A stretch of 64,000 nt of DNA, from NCBI RefSeq assembly GCF_964340395.1, contig NC_135564.1, positions 12,900,391-12,964,390 of the forward strand, read 5' to 3'. Below are positions 1-11,337 of this stretch, in pieces. The notes below the pieces were generated by a model. It saw nothing but the letters and a program-made list of their open reading frames with translations. It searched no databases and was not told the origin of the DNA. How positions within the stretch are numbered: position 1 is the stretch's first letter; every line of letters begins with the position of its first letter. A program made the translations under genes and the position numbers. The stretch comes from Glandiceps talaboti. Taxonomy: Eukaryota > Hemichordata > Enteropneusta > Spengelidae.

Positions 1-737
1 GGGTCTCATTGATTTTTTGACTGAAAAATGCACAAAACTTTTTACTAGAAATTGTTCAGTCCTGCTAATTTGTTGAATTACCTCTACTTGTTGTTGATGG
101 TACTGTGTACATTGGCTCTATGTCTATGTATAAACAGTCACGAAAGGTGTACAATACCATTTATTTGTTTGTTTGTTTGTTAAGAAAAAAAATGTTTTTG
201 GATGTTGATATAGGTTGGTAAAGTGTTGATCATAAATGTTTTGGAGTGTACAGCATCAGGGTTGAAAAGAACAGAGATTCAGAAAAAAAAACAATATTTA
301 AAGTTACAGCTATTTGGGCTTATTAATGTAATGTATTGTCCTCAGGGTGAATGTAAGTAAACATGTACACCTCACTGAAATGACTGTAAATCAAAACTTT
401 CTACCAATTTACTGGATTGTAAGATATGTTGTGTCACTACGCCCTCAACGGTGATTACTATAAGGGGGTTGGCTGATGGTTGAGGGCGCCCTAACATGGT
501 GTACCTCACAGACTACAAATCTAAATGTGTACACACAGTCAAGTCAGTGGTACACAGAAGTAGTTGCCACGCTGGGAATTTTATATTCCTATATTTGTTT
601 CATGTGTAAAGTTTATGATGCAAACTTGTTCACATTGGAATGTTACCATTCAACTTTAGAAGGATGGTAAAGTGTTTCTTTACTATTCTGTTTAATTTCT
701 CAAGAAATGTATATACAAGTATGTAGTAATTACTGTA

Positions 738-1045
738 TTGGTTTTCATGGATGCCAACATGTGTGAGTGAAAATACTGAATTATAAGGATGTCTGAGAAA
801 CATTTGGAGGAATGATCAATACACTACAGTGTTTTTGTTAAATATTCAGTTAAGAACTAGGATGGAAAAGGATTTCCTGACTATTCTTTCAAAAAACTCT
901 TGTAGTTGTTTAGGGATTATTACATCGATTTTCATTGATGCCAACATGTGTGAGTGAAATTACTGAACTATGTTGAGATCTTAGAAACATTTCACTATAC
1001 GCAGCGTTTTTGTTAAGAGATAGTATGAAAAAATGTTCCCTTACT
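738..1045. repeat. Direct duplication, two diverged copies about 188 bp apart
   Basis: The segment beginning GATGCCAACATGTGTGAGTG at 750 recurs at 938. Both copies continue with similar text: an ATTACTGAA-like stretch, AGAAACATTT, a CACTA motif and GTTTTTGTTAA. They are diverged by many substitutions and small indels, so this is an old local duplication. No coding capacity is visible. Confidence 0.7.
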
Positions 1046-1145
1046 TCAATCAAAGGCTCTCTGAATGAGAGGATACCAACAGGTAGTGATGGAAGTTGCT
1101 TAATTTTAGGAAGATCTGAAAAAGATTTTGAGGATCTTTTACTGC

Positions 1146-1192
1146 GCAGTGTTTCTCCCACACACCCCCTCCCCCTCCCCCTCCCCCTCCAA
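1146..1192. repeat. C-rich low-complexity run (CCCCCT units)
   Basis: Repeated CCCCCT units form a short pyrimidine-rich run. Nothing else is notable. Confidence 0.8.
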
Positions 1193-1869
1193 GAGAATAA
1201 CAAGGTCACTTATGCCCATTGATAACAAGAGAGTCATATTGCAAACCACTTCATTTTATGTCTGAAGAATACAATGTTTGAGTTTCTAGATATCAAACAT
1301 TCCCCCTATAGGATGTACAAAGGAAAAATACTTGTTCTTATGCCATTATGTTAAGTACCATGTATAAATGTGGCCCAGGCAGATGGCCATTTGTCCATAA
1401 ACCATCTTGAGAAGATGTCCCACCTAAAATTCCTGAACCAAAATATACCATTGAATTGACAACATTTTATGCTCTAGAACTGTTGACAACAACTTCAAAA
1501 CCAATATGAGTAATCACTGAACTTACGCATTCGAAATTAGAGTAATTATATGAAGACCTTTCAAACAAATGTAGTGCTTATGGGCAGAATGGGGTAACAG
1601 ATTTACTTACTAAGTTTTGAGATAATGATAGTGTGACTGAATTGAACATACGACAGTTATGGTATTGTAATTAGTGTTGATTATTCAGTTTTCTTTATTT
1701 TAAATCCAAATAGACGCTGTAAATACAGACATGTCATTTGAACGCAGTTGTGCTCTCCGTTTCTTTGCATATGTTGTATCAGGGTTTCCAGTAGTTTAGT
1801 GGGCACACTATAGTCTGCAATACAAATCAGGTTTATTTTAGGGAATCTACATCTATATCTTAAGCTGAG

Positions 1870-1982
1870 TGTGGCTCCCTAGCTTGGGTTCATTTAGTAT
1901 CTTTGTATGGCTCCCTAGCGTGGGTTCATTTAGTATCTTTTGTATGGCTCCCTAGCTTGGGTTCATTTAGTATCTTTTGTAT
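1870..1982. repeat. Tandem repeat, three copies of a 36-37-bp unit
   Basis: TGGCTCCCTAGC occurs at 1872, 1908 and 1945, each time followed by a GGGTTCATTTAGTATCTTT stretch. The copies are nearly identical. Similar CTCCCTAGCTTG text recurs in the degenerate array at 15.8-16.07 kb, so the unit may belong to a dispersed family. Confidence 0.85.
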
Positions 1983-2064
1983 TGTGGGTCCACCAAAGTG
2001 CCACCTCGCTTCCCATATTTGACCTCAACCCTGAAATACTTATATTGCTTGATGTTTAATATTA

Positions 2065-2895
2065 ACCCTGGTTCATTATATAATGACCTTTCTTTCAGGA
2101 GTTCACTGTATATCAACCCTGGTTTCAGGGGGTTCACTGTATAATGACCCTGGTTTCTGGAGTTCACTGTATAATGACCCTAGTTTCAGGAGTTCACTGT
2201 ATAATGACCCTGGTTTCAGGAGTTCACTGTATAATGACCCTAGTTTCAGGGGTTCACTGTATAATGACCCTAGTTTCAGGAGTTCACTGTATAATGACCC
2301 TAGTTTCAGGGGTTCACTGTATAATGACCCTAGTTTCAGGAGTTCACTGTATAATGACCCTGGTTTCAGGGGTTCACTGTATAATGACCCTAGTTTCAGG
2401 AGTTCACTGTATAATGACCCTAGTTTCAGGAGTTCACTGTATATCAACCCTAGTTTCAGGGGTTCACTGTATAATGACCCTAGTTTCAGGGGTTCACTGT
2501 ATAATGACCCTAGTTTCAGGGGTTCACTGTATAATGACCCTAGTTTCAGGAGTTCACTGTATAATGACCCTAGTTTCAGGAGTTCACTGTATAATGACCC
2601 TAGTTTCAGGGGTTCACTGTATAATGACCCTAGTTTCAGGGGTTCACTGTATAATGACCCTAGTTTCAGGAGTTCACTGTATAATGACCCTAGTTTCAGG
2701 GGTTCACTGTATAATGACCCTAGTTTCAGGAGTTCACTGTATAATGACCCTGGTTTCAGGAGTTCACTGTATAATGACCCTAGTTTCAGGAGTTCACTGT
2801 ATAATGACCCTAGTTTCAGGAGTTCACTGTATAATGACCCTGGTTTCAGGAGTTCACTGTATAATGACCCTAGTTTCAGGAGTTCACTGTATACT
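2065..2895. repeat. 30-bp minisatellite, about 27 near-identical copies
   Basis: Two units fill each 60 bases almost without exception. The unit starts with AGTTCACTGTATAATGACCC and ends CTAGTTTCAGG. Variation is nearly confined to two positions: A or G at the first base, and A or G in CTRGTTTC. One unit, at about 2441, carries TATATCAACCC in place of TATAATGACCC. Because 30 is divisible by 3, frames on both strands stay open through the array (decapeptides such as SSLYNDPSFR). I regard these as artefacts: there is no codon-position bias, no start context and no flanking exon. The homogeneity implies recent expansion or ongoing homogenisation. Confidence 0.95.
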
Positions 2896-3751
2896 GTATG
2901 AAATGTATTTTAAAACATTGTATGTGACTGTTGATTACTTCTACATAAATTGAGTCTGGTGCTATTTAGTTGACAGTATGTAAAATAACACTAGATAGTC
3001 CTACTACCTTCAACACAAAAACTAACATGATTTAGTGGAAGTACCTTCCTGATATCTTTATATCCTGTGTCTATCTGTTCCCCGATGAAATAACTACCCA
3101 TGTATGTAACAAATGTCTTTTGTTGACATCTCAAAGTGTACTAAAATGCATTGTTTGGCATACCTCGTTTTCTTTTTTCTTTTTTTCCTAGTGCAGGTTC
3201 TCTGCCTTCCCAGTGTTTGACACAACAAAATATCTAAAAGCTGAAAGTTTGATTTTTTTTTTTGTATAATTGTTAATACATGCATTTTGCCTATGGAGGC
3301 AACATTAAAAACAAGAGTTGATTTCAATTGAAGATATTTATCATTTTTCCAGCCTGTATTTTCTTCTCTTTTGCAATTCATGTGTCAGTCATTATCCTTG
3401 GAAAGTGAAAAATTGAGTTTTTTTCCCCAACCAAATTCAAGTGTCAGTTAAAAAAAGAGAAAAAAAATATATACGAGTAAAAATTTAGGATAGAATTCAA
3501 ATGTTTCCATTTTTTTGTGTATTAGATGTAATTAAAAAAAAGCATGCAACACTGATATTTGTGAGAAAAAAAAATAGCTTGTAATGTGCCTATGATGGGT
3601 GTGAATTTTTTTATTCAGTAATTCTATCCTAGATGAAACTCCCTAGACCACTGTTTCATAGCTAGGTGATCACATTGACAGTACCCCCTAATACTGTATT
3701 TATTAAGACTGTAATTTGTAAACAGTTATTTTTCAGGGACACAATGAACCC

Positions 3752-3757
3752 AATAAA
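3752..3757 (+). terminator. Candidate polyadenylation signal AATAAA
   Basis: A canonical AATAAA hexamer in the context ACCCAATAAAGTGAC, followed by an AC/T-rich stretch. It could end a plus-strand transcript entering from the left. No linked coding exon is visible, so it may be chance in AT-rich DNA. Confidence 0.25.
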
Positions 3758-3920
3758 GTGACTTTTCACAAACAAAATACTGTTTCTGTATCATTTGTTC
3801 TTAAAGTGGTCATATGGATGACAAATTGGTATTTATCATGGATGTTTTTACTTTGTTTGCCCACTTGACAAAAGAATATGAAACAAGATATACCATAGAC
3901 AGTACTGTCTATGTATATAC

Positions 3921-4064
3921 CAAGTCCATGTATGTAGCTCAATAATTAATTGCAAAAAATTAAAAAAAAATATGTAAAATGTTTGTTATTGTACATATAA
4001 AAAAAAAAACTTTTCAGACACTTTCTAGTTTTTTGCAATTTATTGAGCTACATACACAAGTCCG
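3921..4064. repeat. Inverted repeat, arms of about 30 bp
   Basis: The left arm (3921-3960) includes TATGTAGCTCAATAATTAAT and a TTGCAAAAAA run. The right arm (4030-4064) includes TTTTTTGCAATTTATTGAGC and TACATACACAAG. The arms pair except for a 4-bp insertion and a few mismatches, around an AT-rich centre of about 70 bp. It looks like a small hairpin element (MITE-like). No target-site duplication is clear. Confidence 0.6.
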
Positions 4065-4157
4065 GAGTTGATTTTTTCTGTGTTATTTTCATTTGGAATT
4101 ACGCTCACAACTTGGAATACTCTTGACAGCCAATTTGAAGGAACATTTACCAGAAAT

Positions 4158-4385
4158 TTTAAAAGGACGCCCTCACATGACCCATCTTACAAACCAAAGG
4201 TGTACATGCACTAGCAGAATATGTCGTTTGGCTCTCACTGGCTTTTTAAAGGGCGCCCTCACATGACATCTTACAAACCAAAGATGTACAAGTACGGGAC
4301 ATTGAGGAATACATTGTCATTCAGCCCTCACTGGCTTTTTAAAGGGCGCCCTCACATCACCTATGTTACAAACCAAGATGTATAA
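4158..4385. repeat. Tandem repeat of about 86-93 bp, 2.5 copies
   Basis: The blocks begin at the CGCCCTCACATGAC motif (about 4168, 4253 and 4347). They share CTTACAAACCAAAG, a GTACA stretch and CTCACTGGCTTTTTAAAGGG. A related GGGCGCCCTAACATG stretch lies at about 484. GGGCGCCC itself is palindromic. No gene is visible here. Confidence 0.75.
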
Positions 4386-4537
4386 TTCCAAAAGAAATGC
4401 ACATATATACTAGTGATGTCCACTGACCAACCAAGTCTAACCAAGTCTAGACCCCTGGGCAATTCTAACTTAAACAGTGACCAGGGCTTGCATAGCTCCA
4501 AAATTTGTTGTTGAGGGCTTGCTGGAGCTACACACTA

Positions 4538-4625
4538 GAGTAACTGTCATCCTTGCCTTTTTTTGGCAACTTTCCGAGCACAGGTCCAAGGTCCTACTAC
4601 AAGACTAGATATAACCGACATAATA
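4538..4625. repeat. Dispersed repeat copy (partner at about 30.93 kb)
   Basis: About 65 bp containing CATCCTTG, CCTTT, TTTCCGAGCACAGGTCCAAG and GTCCTACTACAAGACTA matches 30935-31010 in the same orientation (CATCCTTGGCCTTT, CTTCCGAGTACAGATCTAAG, GTCTTATCCAAGATTA). It is probably a decayed interspersed element. The family is not recognised. Confidence 0.5.
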
Positions 4626-5226
4626 GAGAGTAATATTACACCTTGAACGATTAAAAGAAATAAGTAGTTTCATACAGTGGGAACACAGGAATGCATGCAA
4701 AAATAAAAACATGGGAATGGTGAGATATTTTTACTATTTTTATTTGTATCACATCTTCTATGACATACATTTCTATTCGTTTTACATCAAAATGTATTAA
4801 TATGCTGAAAAAAAGTCGATCAGTTGTCTGGATAATTTCAATAATTATTTGGTGAAATATAATTTCGCTGTTATAAATACTCGTGAAAAGTTTTTGAAAT
4901 TTAAAAGGAAAGACTGAAAATTACTTTAATTCTTGGGAACACAGTGCATTCACAAACAATTAGTATCTTATAATGATGCACTCTGGAAAAATGTGAAGAC
5001 AGGGGGCTATTTAGTCATTGTCTAGTTTATATACTGATTTTTGATGTAAATCTCAAATTTGAAATTTCCAGTACCGTAAAGGTACTCATTCTTTCTTGTC
5101 TGTCTTATGAAATAGTTGGTTTTGACTGTCAAGAAGTAAACGACGGTGAACAAAAATACTCCAAGTTGCAAAACACAATTTAATCAGGAAATGGTGTGAC
5201 ACGACATCTGTGGTTTTCAACTTCTC

Positions 5227-8200
5227 TTAGAACATTAAACCACCACCTGCGTACTCCAATCTCTGCAAAGTAAATAAATACATTTGAATTAATTTATCAT
5301 GACTCAGTGTTTTCCCATAAGGGTGGTAAGTAGGTAAAAATCTACTGGATTCCCAAGTCATTTTACCTGGGTTCCCAAACAAAATTACCATATTAGACTC
5401 TATGGCGGTAAGTAGGTACAAATCTACTGGATTCCCAAGTCATTTTACCTGGGTTCCCAAACAAAATTACCATATTAGACTCTATGGGGAAACACTGCCA
5501 TTTTTACCCCTTTCCCACTTTCTGTTACTGGGGTTCCCCTACCTTAGCAAAACCACTGATGGCTACACCTAAAATTAATCTCAACTGTAGTTGTGGTTGA
5601 ATACAACACACTTCAAAAACTGTCAAATTGGATACAATGTTATATACGACAGGTCAGCTGTAACCATGGAGTTCGTTATTCTGATGATCATCATCGACCA
5701 AAACACATTGAAAGCTAGAAGCTTTAAGTTCAACTGTTTGTGTTATGACCTGTATAATTCATTTGGTCTACCAAGGTTATGACCACTTTTCGTCATCATC
5801 TATGTCAAAGGCTAAATTTTAGTAACATAAACTAGAAACTGCATACTTCAATGAACATCTTGGTCAACGTATTACATTTTGATCACACAAACTATAAATT
5901 GTACACTTGAATGAATATTTAGGTCAACATATACAAACATGTCTGATGTCTATGCAGTGTTTTTGCTAAGGGCAGTAAGTAGGTAAAATCTACCAGGGTT
6001 CCTATATACTCTATGGGGAAACACTGCCATTTTTACCCCTTTCTCATTTTCTGTTACCGGGGTTCCCCAACCTTAGCAAAATCACTACTATGTGTACATT
6101 TATATAACAAATTAGACATTGCATACTCCAATGTACATTTTGGTTAACTCATTACATTTTCAGGGTTCTGCCAAGCTTGAGAGTAGTCCCAGTCGCTAAT
6201 TAATATTCATGCTAATTTGCATAATTAATAATATTCATGAATAAATTAATGGTACTCTCAAAGTACATGGTGTATGATTATAAAAATTTTTTATAAGTTA
6301 ACACAAAGTGCACTTCACAGATGAAGCTTGTTTGTTGGTACCTCCTTACCTCTTGTGGCTGTAGAAACGATATCCAATCAGATGCATGTGTTGGTAATAA
6401 CCCCATGGATGAACATTTATAAGCAGCCAATCCAATACCCAATAGATTACCCATAAAATATGCAAACTTCTGAACCAATGATTGCGGACTCTCATCTAAC
6501 ACTTTAAATGCTGGAATAGAAAAAAAATGCACTTAGTATGAAACTGTTCTACTTTTTAAAAAAATATTAGGTCATAACCTTATTTTTTTGGTAAAGTTGT
6601 CATGGATGTATTAAGATGAAACTTCCATCTATAAGTCACAACTATGACACAATGCAATGACATGCAAGTAGGTCATAACCTTATTTTTTTGGTAAAGTTG
6701 TCATGGATGTATTAAGATGAAACTTCCATCTATAAGTCACAACTATGACACAATGCAATGACATGCAAGTACCAGTGTAGTGTAGTGTAGTGTAGTGTAC
6801 TCATGGTATTTGCATGAGTGCTTGCAGTGTTCTCTCTTGCAGCAAACATCACTAAGCAAGTGTTAAATACCCACTGTACCAACACCGGCACTTGTGTGTC
6901 ATGACGTTCGAAACTGTAGTACATACAACCAGTAACAGGCAAGCATTTACAAGCAAAACTTGTTACAACCAATGACATGCAAGCATTTACAAGCAGAACT
7001 TGTTACAAACAGGGAAAGTAAACCAATGAATTAGAAATAACACTTGGCACAGCATGTTGGAAGTACAGAGATTTATTATCATTTTTATTATATCCATTTG
7101 TACAAATGTACTTACTTTTGCCGATAGAAAGAAGTGCTTGTACTGGTCGCCATAACATCATACCAACCATCATAATAGGAAATATTGAGATAGAATTCCC
7201 AGACATCCACATTATGAATAAATTCATTGGCAGCTGTTTTAGTGGCCCTAGGGCAACATCCCAGGATTTCTATAATGTAAAAGAATTCTATATATCAGAT
7301 ATGTTAATTAACAGCTGTTTTAGTGGCCCTAGGGCAATATCCCTGAATTTCAATATTAGTAACACAGAATTCTATATATTGACAGGTATTTAGTGGCCTT
7401 ATGGCAACATCCCATGATTTCTATAACATAGAAGAATTCTACGTATATATATAATATTTAATTAACAGCTGTTTTAGTGGCCCGATGGCAACATCCCAGG
7501 ATTTCTATAATGTGAAAGAATTCTATATATTAGATATATTATTTGACAGCAATTTCAGTGGGCCTTCAGCACTACTTGAAGATGGCTACTAAGCTGAGAA
7601 ATTTTCTGTTCCAAAAAAAAAAATTAACACAGCATGATTGCCTGGAATATATTGACCCAAAATAAAGATTCTTGGGAAGGGATGGGGTTATTTTTATTGA
7701 CCACCTGACTACTTTGAAAGTCTAACATTAAGATACAAGGGATATTGAAGCATCATTTTTCAGATGAGAAAAATACTTCACAGTGCTATGTATGTGTCCA
7801 AACATAAAATGTATGACCTCTCCATGACCTTAGCACAACACTACAAACCTATAATATATGTACTTTAGACTTTAATTTCAAAACCCTGATATTCTTGATT
7901 GTTAGTTATAGTACAAAGAAAGCTGACATAATTTGGTGCTCAGTCAATATTGATGTAAACATAAAGGTTGGGATTGTAGCAATACAAATGTAGGTGGCTG
8001 CATAGCAACTTTATAGTGGCCATCAACATCATGGTGAATAAAATTAAATGATGATAAGCATCATTTATGTCTTGTGTAGATTGAATTTCTTTCTTTCCAA
8101 AACTCCAGTTTTGTAGTAAGACATTGGAGCTGCACTTCGAGGGTTGCAAGGTTATGAGTATCTGTCTAGTGCCCTCTGTGGTGACATTTGGTTGTTTAAA

Positions 8201-9873
8201 AGTAAGCAGAGTAGCCAGAGGGGTAAAGCGCAGCCAGACTACCCATAGATCATGATGGGACCACTATTTTTCCATGTTTGTACCAGTGTGTTCTCCATGG
8301 TAACTTGACTTACCATCATAGACAGTGAATTAACAATCTATGGCGCTACTGATGGATAAGTGCATAACAAAATTTGGTATTTCTCTACTCCTATACAGTA
8401 CATGTATGTGGTGACTGCATTCTCATGACTGACAAGCAATCAATTTTTACCAGTTTAGACAACAGCAAGACAATTTCTTTTTTTTACCAGAGGGCAGACA
8501 GGTTTGTACTCAAAGTTACACATGAGTTTAGCTGAAGCAACTAGTTGAAAGTTCACAGTTAAAGTGACAAGCAACATGAGTGGATACACATACAATGTAA
8601 CAGACAGGTTCACAACATGTGATATTGTGTTAGAGCCAGCTATAGATGATATACAGCCAGCAAAACACACAAAGCAACACACTGCATGCACTGTTTTGTT
8701 CCCTATCTCACGTGAATATACATAAATTTGCCAGAAAATCTGATGTTTTCTGTTCTGTTCTGTTTTCTCATTGTGTATGTATCATCTCTAATAAAGACAA
8801 ACAGCTCTTGCCCATTATACTTATACTCTGGTTAATGATAACTGATATAACAACCCTGGAATAGTTCTTTACTAGCAGACAGATTTGAGAAAAAGAAGTA
8901 TGAAGTAAAAAATACATACTTTGACAACCAGTGTTGCTTCACTGTCCTGTGTGGCAACCTCTGTATTGGGAGACAGTTTATCCATGTATCCTACAGGTAA
9001 GTTGTCTGACTGTGAGGTCATCGACTGCCGAGATCTAGGCATTCAAACATAAACAAATATACAAATTACTGAAACAGCTTATTAAATCACAGATGTTAGA
9101 GAGAGATGTCTATGATTAAATCAATTCATTGAGTTGTTTTGAACTATCAGCTGTGGTTTCCAAATGCATATTTACTATGAGTGTCTTGGATATTGGTATC
9201 CACTCATCAAACCACAGAATACATATTGGTACAGTACGATATGATACCATACAATACAACACAATACATGCATATACTGTATGTATTGTACACCAAGGAA
9301 GTATATTATATAATCTCCCCTTATACCTCATTGCTGCACACACATAATACAATGATACATACATACAATGATACATACATACATACATACAATGATACAT
9401 ACATACATACATACATACATACATACATACATACATACATACATACATACATACATACATACATACATAAACATACATACATACATACATACATACATAC
9501 ATACATACATACATACATACATACATACATACATACATACATACATACATACATACATACATACATACATACATACATACATACATACATACATGATATC
9601 TATGATAATTATTATTATAATTATTCGGCGATAAGACTACGCATACATTCGTACGTTACTCTATTAGTCTCATCACCCAATATTATAAACACACAGGTAT
9701 ATGGAAACTTAGACCAATCTGATCTGAGAAATGAGAACGGAACATCATAAAAAATGACGAAAGTAATTATCATTTCATCAGAAATTAATTAACACTAAGC
9801 ATTACCTGCTGAAGTCTATGCTCCATTTGTGGCGGCGACCGCGTGGTAAAACGCCAGAACTAGTGAAAGCCAT
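5227..9873 (-). CDS. EMC4: ER membrane protein complex subunit 4 (5 exons, 177 aa)
   Basis: Exons, in transcription order: 9873-9806, 9034-8920, 7269-7116, 6510-6350 and 5262-5227. Total 534 nt including TAA, all GT-AG, phases 2/0/1/0. The protein starts [20 protein letters not shown]. It continues [30 protein letters not shown] (known EMC4 family text), [20 protein letters not shown] and [15 protein letters not shown], and ends [11 protein letters not shown]. Human EMC4 is 183 aa, with [19 protein letters not shown] and MEFSGGGLLL at the same places. EMC4 is a membrane subunit of the EMC insertase, which places tail-anchored and multipass proteins in the ER. Hydrophobic segments lie at about residues 75-112 and 120-140. 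The start codon is the only ATG in register with the conserved N-terminus. The gene lies head-to-head with NGDN. Oddity: the exon-3 acceptor region is tandemly copied upstream, at 7312-7560. An ATTAAA at 5184-5179 may be its poly(A) signal. Confidence 0.95.
5304..5559. repeat. Short inverted-repeat element, copy A, with an internal 81-bp duplication
   Basis: The left end reads CAGTGTTTTCCCATAAGGG and the right end reads CCTTAGCAAAACCACTG, so the ends are approximately inverted. Inside, the segment GGTAAGTAGGTA...ACTCTATGG is directly duplicated (about 5327-5404 and 5405-5488). The rest holds GGGGAAACACTGCCATTTTT and GGGGTTCCCCTACC. A second copy lies at 5955-6087, and a decayed one begins near 40190 (GGTGGTAAGTAGGTAAA). 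There is no coding capacity. I take it for a non-autonomous DNA element. Confidence 0.65.
5955..6087. repeat. Short inverted-repeat element, copy B
   Basis: It starts CAGTGTTTTTGCTAAGGGCA and ends CCTTAGCAAAATCACT, giving inverted ends of about 16 bp with one mismatch. The interior repeats the copy A text (GTAAGTAGGTAAAATCTACC, TCTATGGGGAAACACTGCC, TTACCGGGGTTCCCC). It is shorter than copy A because the 81-bp internal duplication is absent. A possible CTATG repeat flanks it but is not certain. Confidence 0.7.
6569..6770. repeat. Near-perfect 101-bp tandem duplication in EMC4 intron 3
   Basis: AGGTCATAACCTTATTTTTT at 6569 recurs at 6670, with essentially identical text through CAATGCAATGACATGCAAGTA. 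It lies between EMC4 exons 3 and 4 and touches no exon. The near-identity implies a recent event. Confidence 0.95.
6785..6800. repeat. Short (TAGTG)n run
   Basis: Four TAGTG-type pentamers in EMC4 intron 3, just after the 101-bp duplication. Confidence 0.7.
7231..7560 (-). repeat. Tandem copies of the EMC4 exon-3 acceptor and exon start
   Basis: Units begin at 7231, 7312, about 7383, 7466 and 7547, with spacings of about 81, 71, 83 and 81 bp. The first is the real start of exon 3 (AG before 7269). On the minus strand, copies 3 and 4 keep an acceptor-like TTATAG followed by AAATCATGGGATGTTGCC and AAATCCTGGGATGTTGCC, that is KSWDVA, as in the real exon. Copy 2 keeps [13 protein letters not shown] but has lost its AG. 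Copy 5 is degenerate. The copies carry only about 13-16 codons and no donor. Reading on from copy 4 soon meets a stop (TAG, after LLIKYYIYT), so they are probably decoy acceptors rather than working exons. Confidence 0.9.
9340..9594. repeat. (ATAC)n tetranucleotide microsatellite
   Basis: About 50 ATAC/ACAT units, interrupted by CAATGATACATA motifs at the left end and one AAACATAC. It lies in EMC4 intron 1. Any open frames here (YIHT or MYVC repeats) are artefacts. Confidence 0.97.
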
Positions 9874-10181
9874 GGCAGTATGAAGTGAAAAATTATTTTC
9901 CTGCATAAATATACAGGATATGGTGGTTGGGTTTATTCTATTCTGTGAAGGGAATGTTGCTTAATGTATATTTTGCATAAGTACCATTTCTGAGCAAAGT
10001 TTACTTTATAAGTATAATATTACAGTTTTCAGCTATTTTAGATTGTTCTGAAACATTGATAAGGCAGTTCAGATGATTTATTATCTATAAAAAGAGAAAG
10101 TTTTAGTACCTTTCTATCCTCCTACACCAATGAAAAAGTAGAATATTCTGACTTTCTCATTGCATGCTGGGAATGAGCAAG
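9874..10181. promoter_or_regulatory. Shared bidirectional promoter of EMC4 and NGDN
   Basis: The two start codons, 9873 on minus and 10182 on plus, are 308 bp apart and diverge, so both core promoters and both 5' leaders must fit here. Two motifs lie next to the NGDN start. TGCATGCTGGGAAT at 10161-10174 reads ATTCCCAGCATGCA on the other strand, like the ZNF143-type TTCCCAGCATGC core. CAAGATGGCTGCC at 10178-10190 overlaps the ATG and fits the YY1 AAGATGGCNGC consensus. Both are common in housekeeping promoters with short leaders. No TATA box is evident. Factor binding is inferred from the consensus only. Confidence 0.65.
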
Positions 10182-11288
10182 ATGGCTGCCTCCACTGAAA
10201 TAGAAAAGGTAGGCCTAGTATGTGTACAAACCTAAACTTTCGTGTTTATGGCGACTTTCCCAAACAAGAGTGTAGATTTGCTTGATTGTTTATTCAATTT
10301 AAAGAGCAATGACGCAATTTATAGAGAGCACAAGATGACGATCACTTGAAAAATCAGTTCTACAAATGCAAAGTGACGAACGCTTCCATGCAAATACACG
10401 TGCACTGGACAGGTGGATAATCAAGTCCATTGACACAGGCACTTTATCTTTAAAAAAAAACTTTTATTGTTGGTGGTTGTATAATAGCTCATATGCTACC
10501 AACAAATGATAATTTTTATGTACATTATTGATTCAAGTGCCTGTGATCATGGACAAAGGAATGCTAAGAAATAGAAAAATACATATCATGATATTAAGAA
10601 AATAGAAACCCCCTTCCTGCCCAATCCCAATGTCATTTTTAACAAGTATTTTTAAGAGTTACTGCGTAAATAAGACTCAAACTAACAAAACATGGATACC
10701 AACTAAAATAAATAAGACTTAAATGTCCATGTTAATATATTCCATTCTTCTCAAACATGCTTTTTCTATATATCTGGTTGTGTTCCTTACGTTGAACATA
10801 AATCATATGTAATGTAAACGGTACAATGACGTGATATTTCTCACTACTGCATATGATACCAAGAATTACAACACTACATTCTATTAATTATTACAGACTA
10901 TAGTGATGTAGGAGCTAAGAAATCTAAACCAGTTATGGTGACAGGATATCACTTGGAGTTAGTTTCATCAATGGATTTACAATGTTGCCAGTCAAGATAC
11001 ATTTACAAAATTTGGTGCTCAAATACTGTACAGGGTGTTTGCCAATTACTAACAATTATATAATTTATCTTTTATTAGACGATGGAAGAAGACATACCTT
11101 GCGCTATTTCTATATTAAGGCAACTACAACATGAGGTAAGCACCATAACGAACTTGCATTGTTTTTGCTCAGGTTTTACTTTCTAAATCTCTGGTGAATA
11201 AAACAAGAATTTTAGTTGGGAACCCAGGTAAAATAATGAAGGAGCTTTGGGAAGATTTTATTTACTCACGGCCCTTAACAATTACAAG

Positions 11289-11337
<49 letters not shown>

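Larger units (their letters stand above)
1..3780. other. Non-coding left flank, possibly a 3' UTR or intergenic DNA
   Basis: I see no credible exon here. The stretch is AT-rich and holds a two-copy direct duplication, a C-rich run, a 36-37-bp tandem repeat and a 30-bp minisatellite, each listed separately. A canonical AATAAA at 3752-3757, followed by a T-rich stretch, would suit the 3' end of a plus-strand gene lying to the left of the window. No coding sequence in the window supports that reading, so it is only a possibility. The open frames inside the minisatellite are products of its 30-bp period. Confidence 0.4.

Noticed and set aside
2083-2953. Open frames of about 270 codons encoding decapeptide repeats
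   Set aside because: They arise because the 30-bp repeat period is a multiple of three; frames on both strands are open and no exon context exists.
9116-9750. YIHT and MYVC repeat proteins
   Set aside because: Translation of the (ATAC)n microsatellite in EMC4 intron 1.
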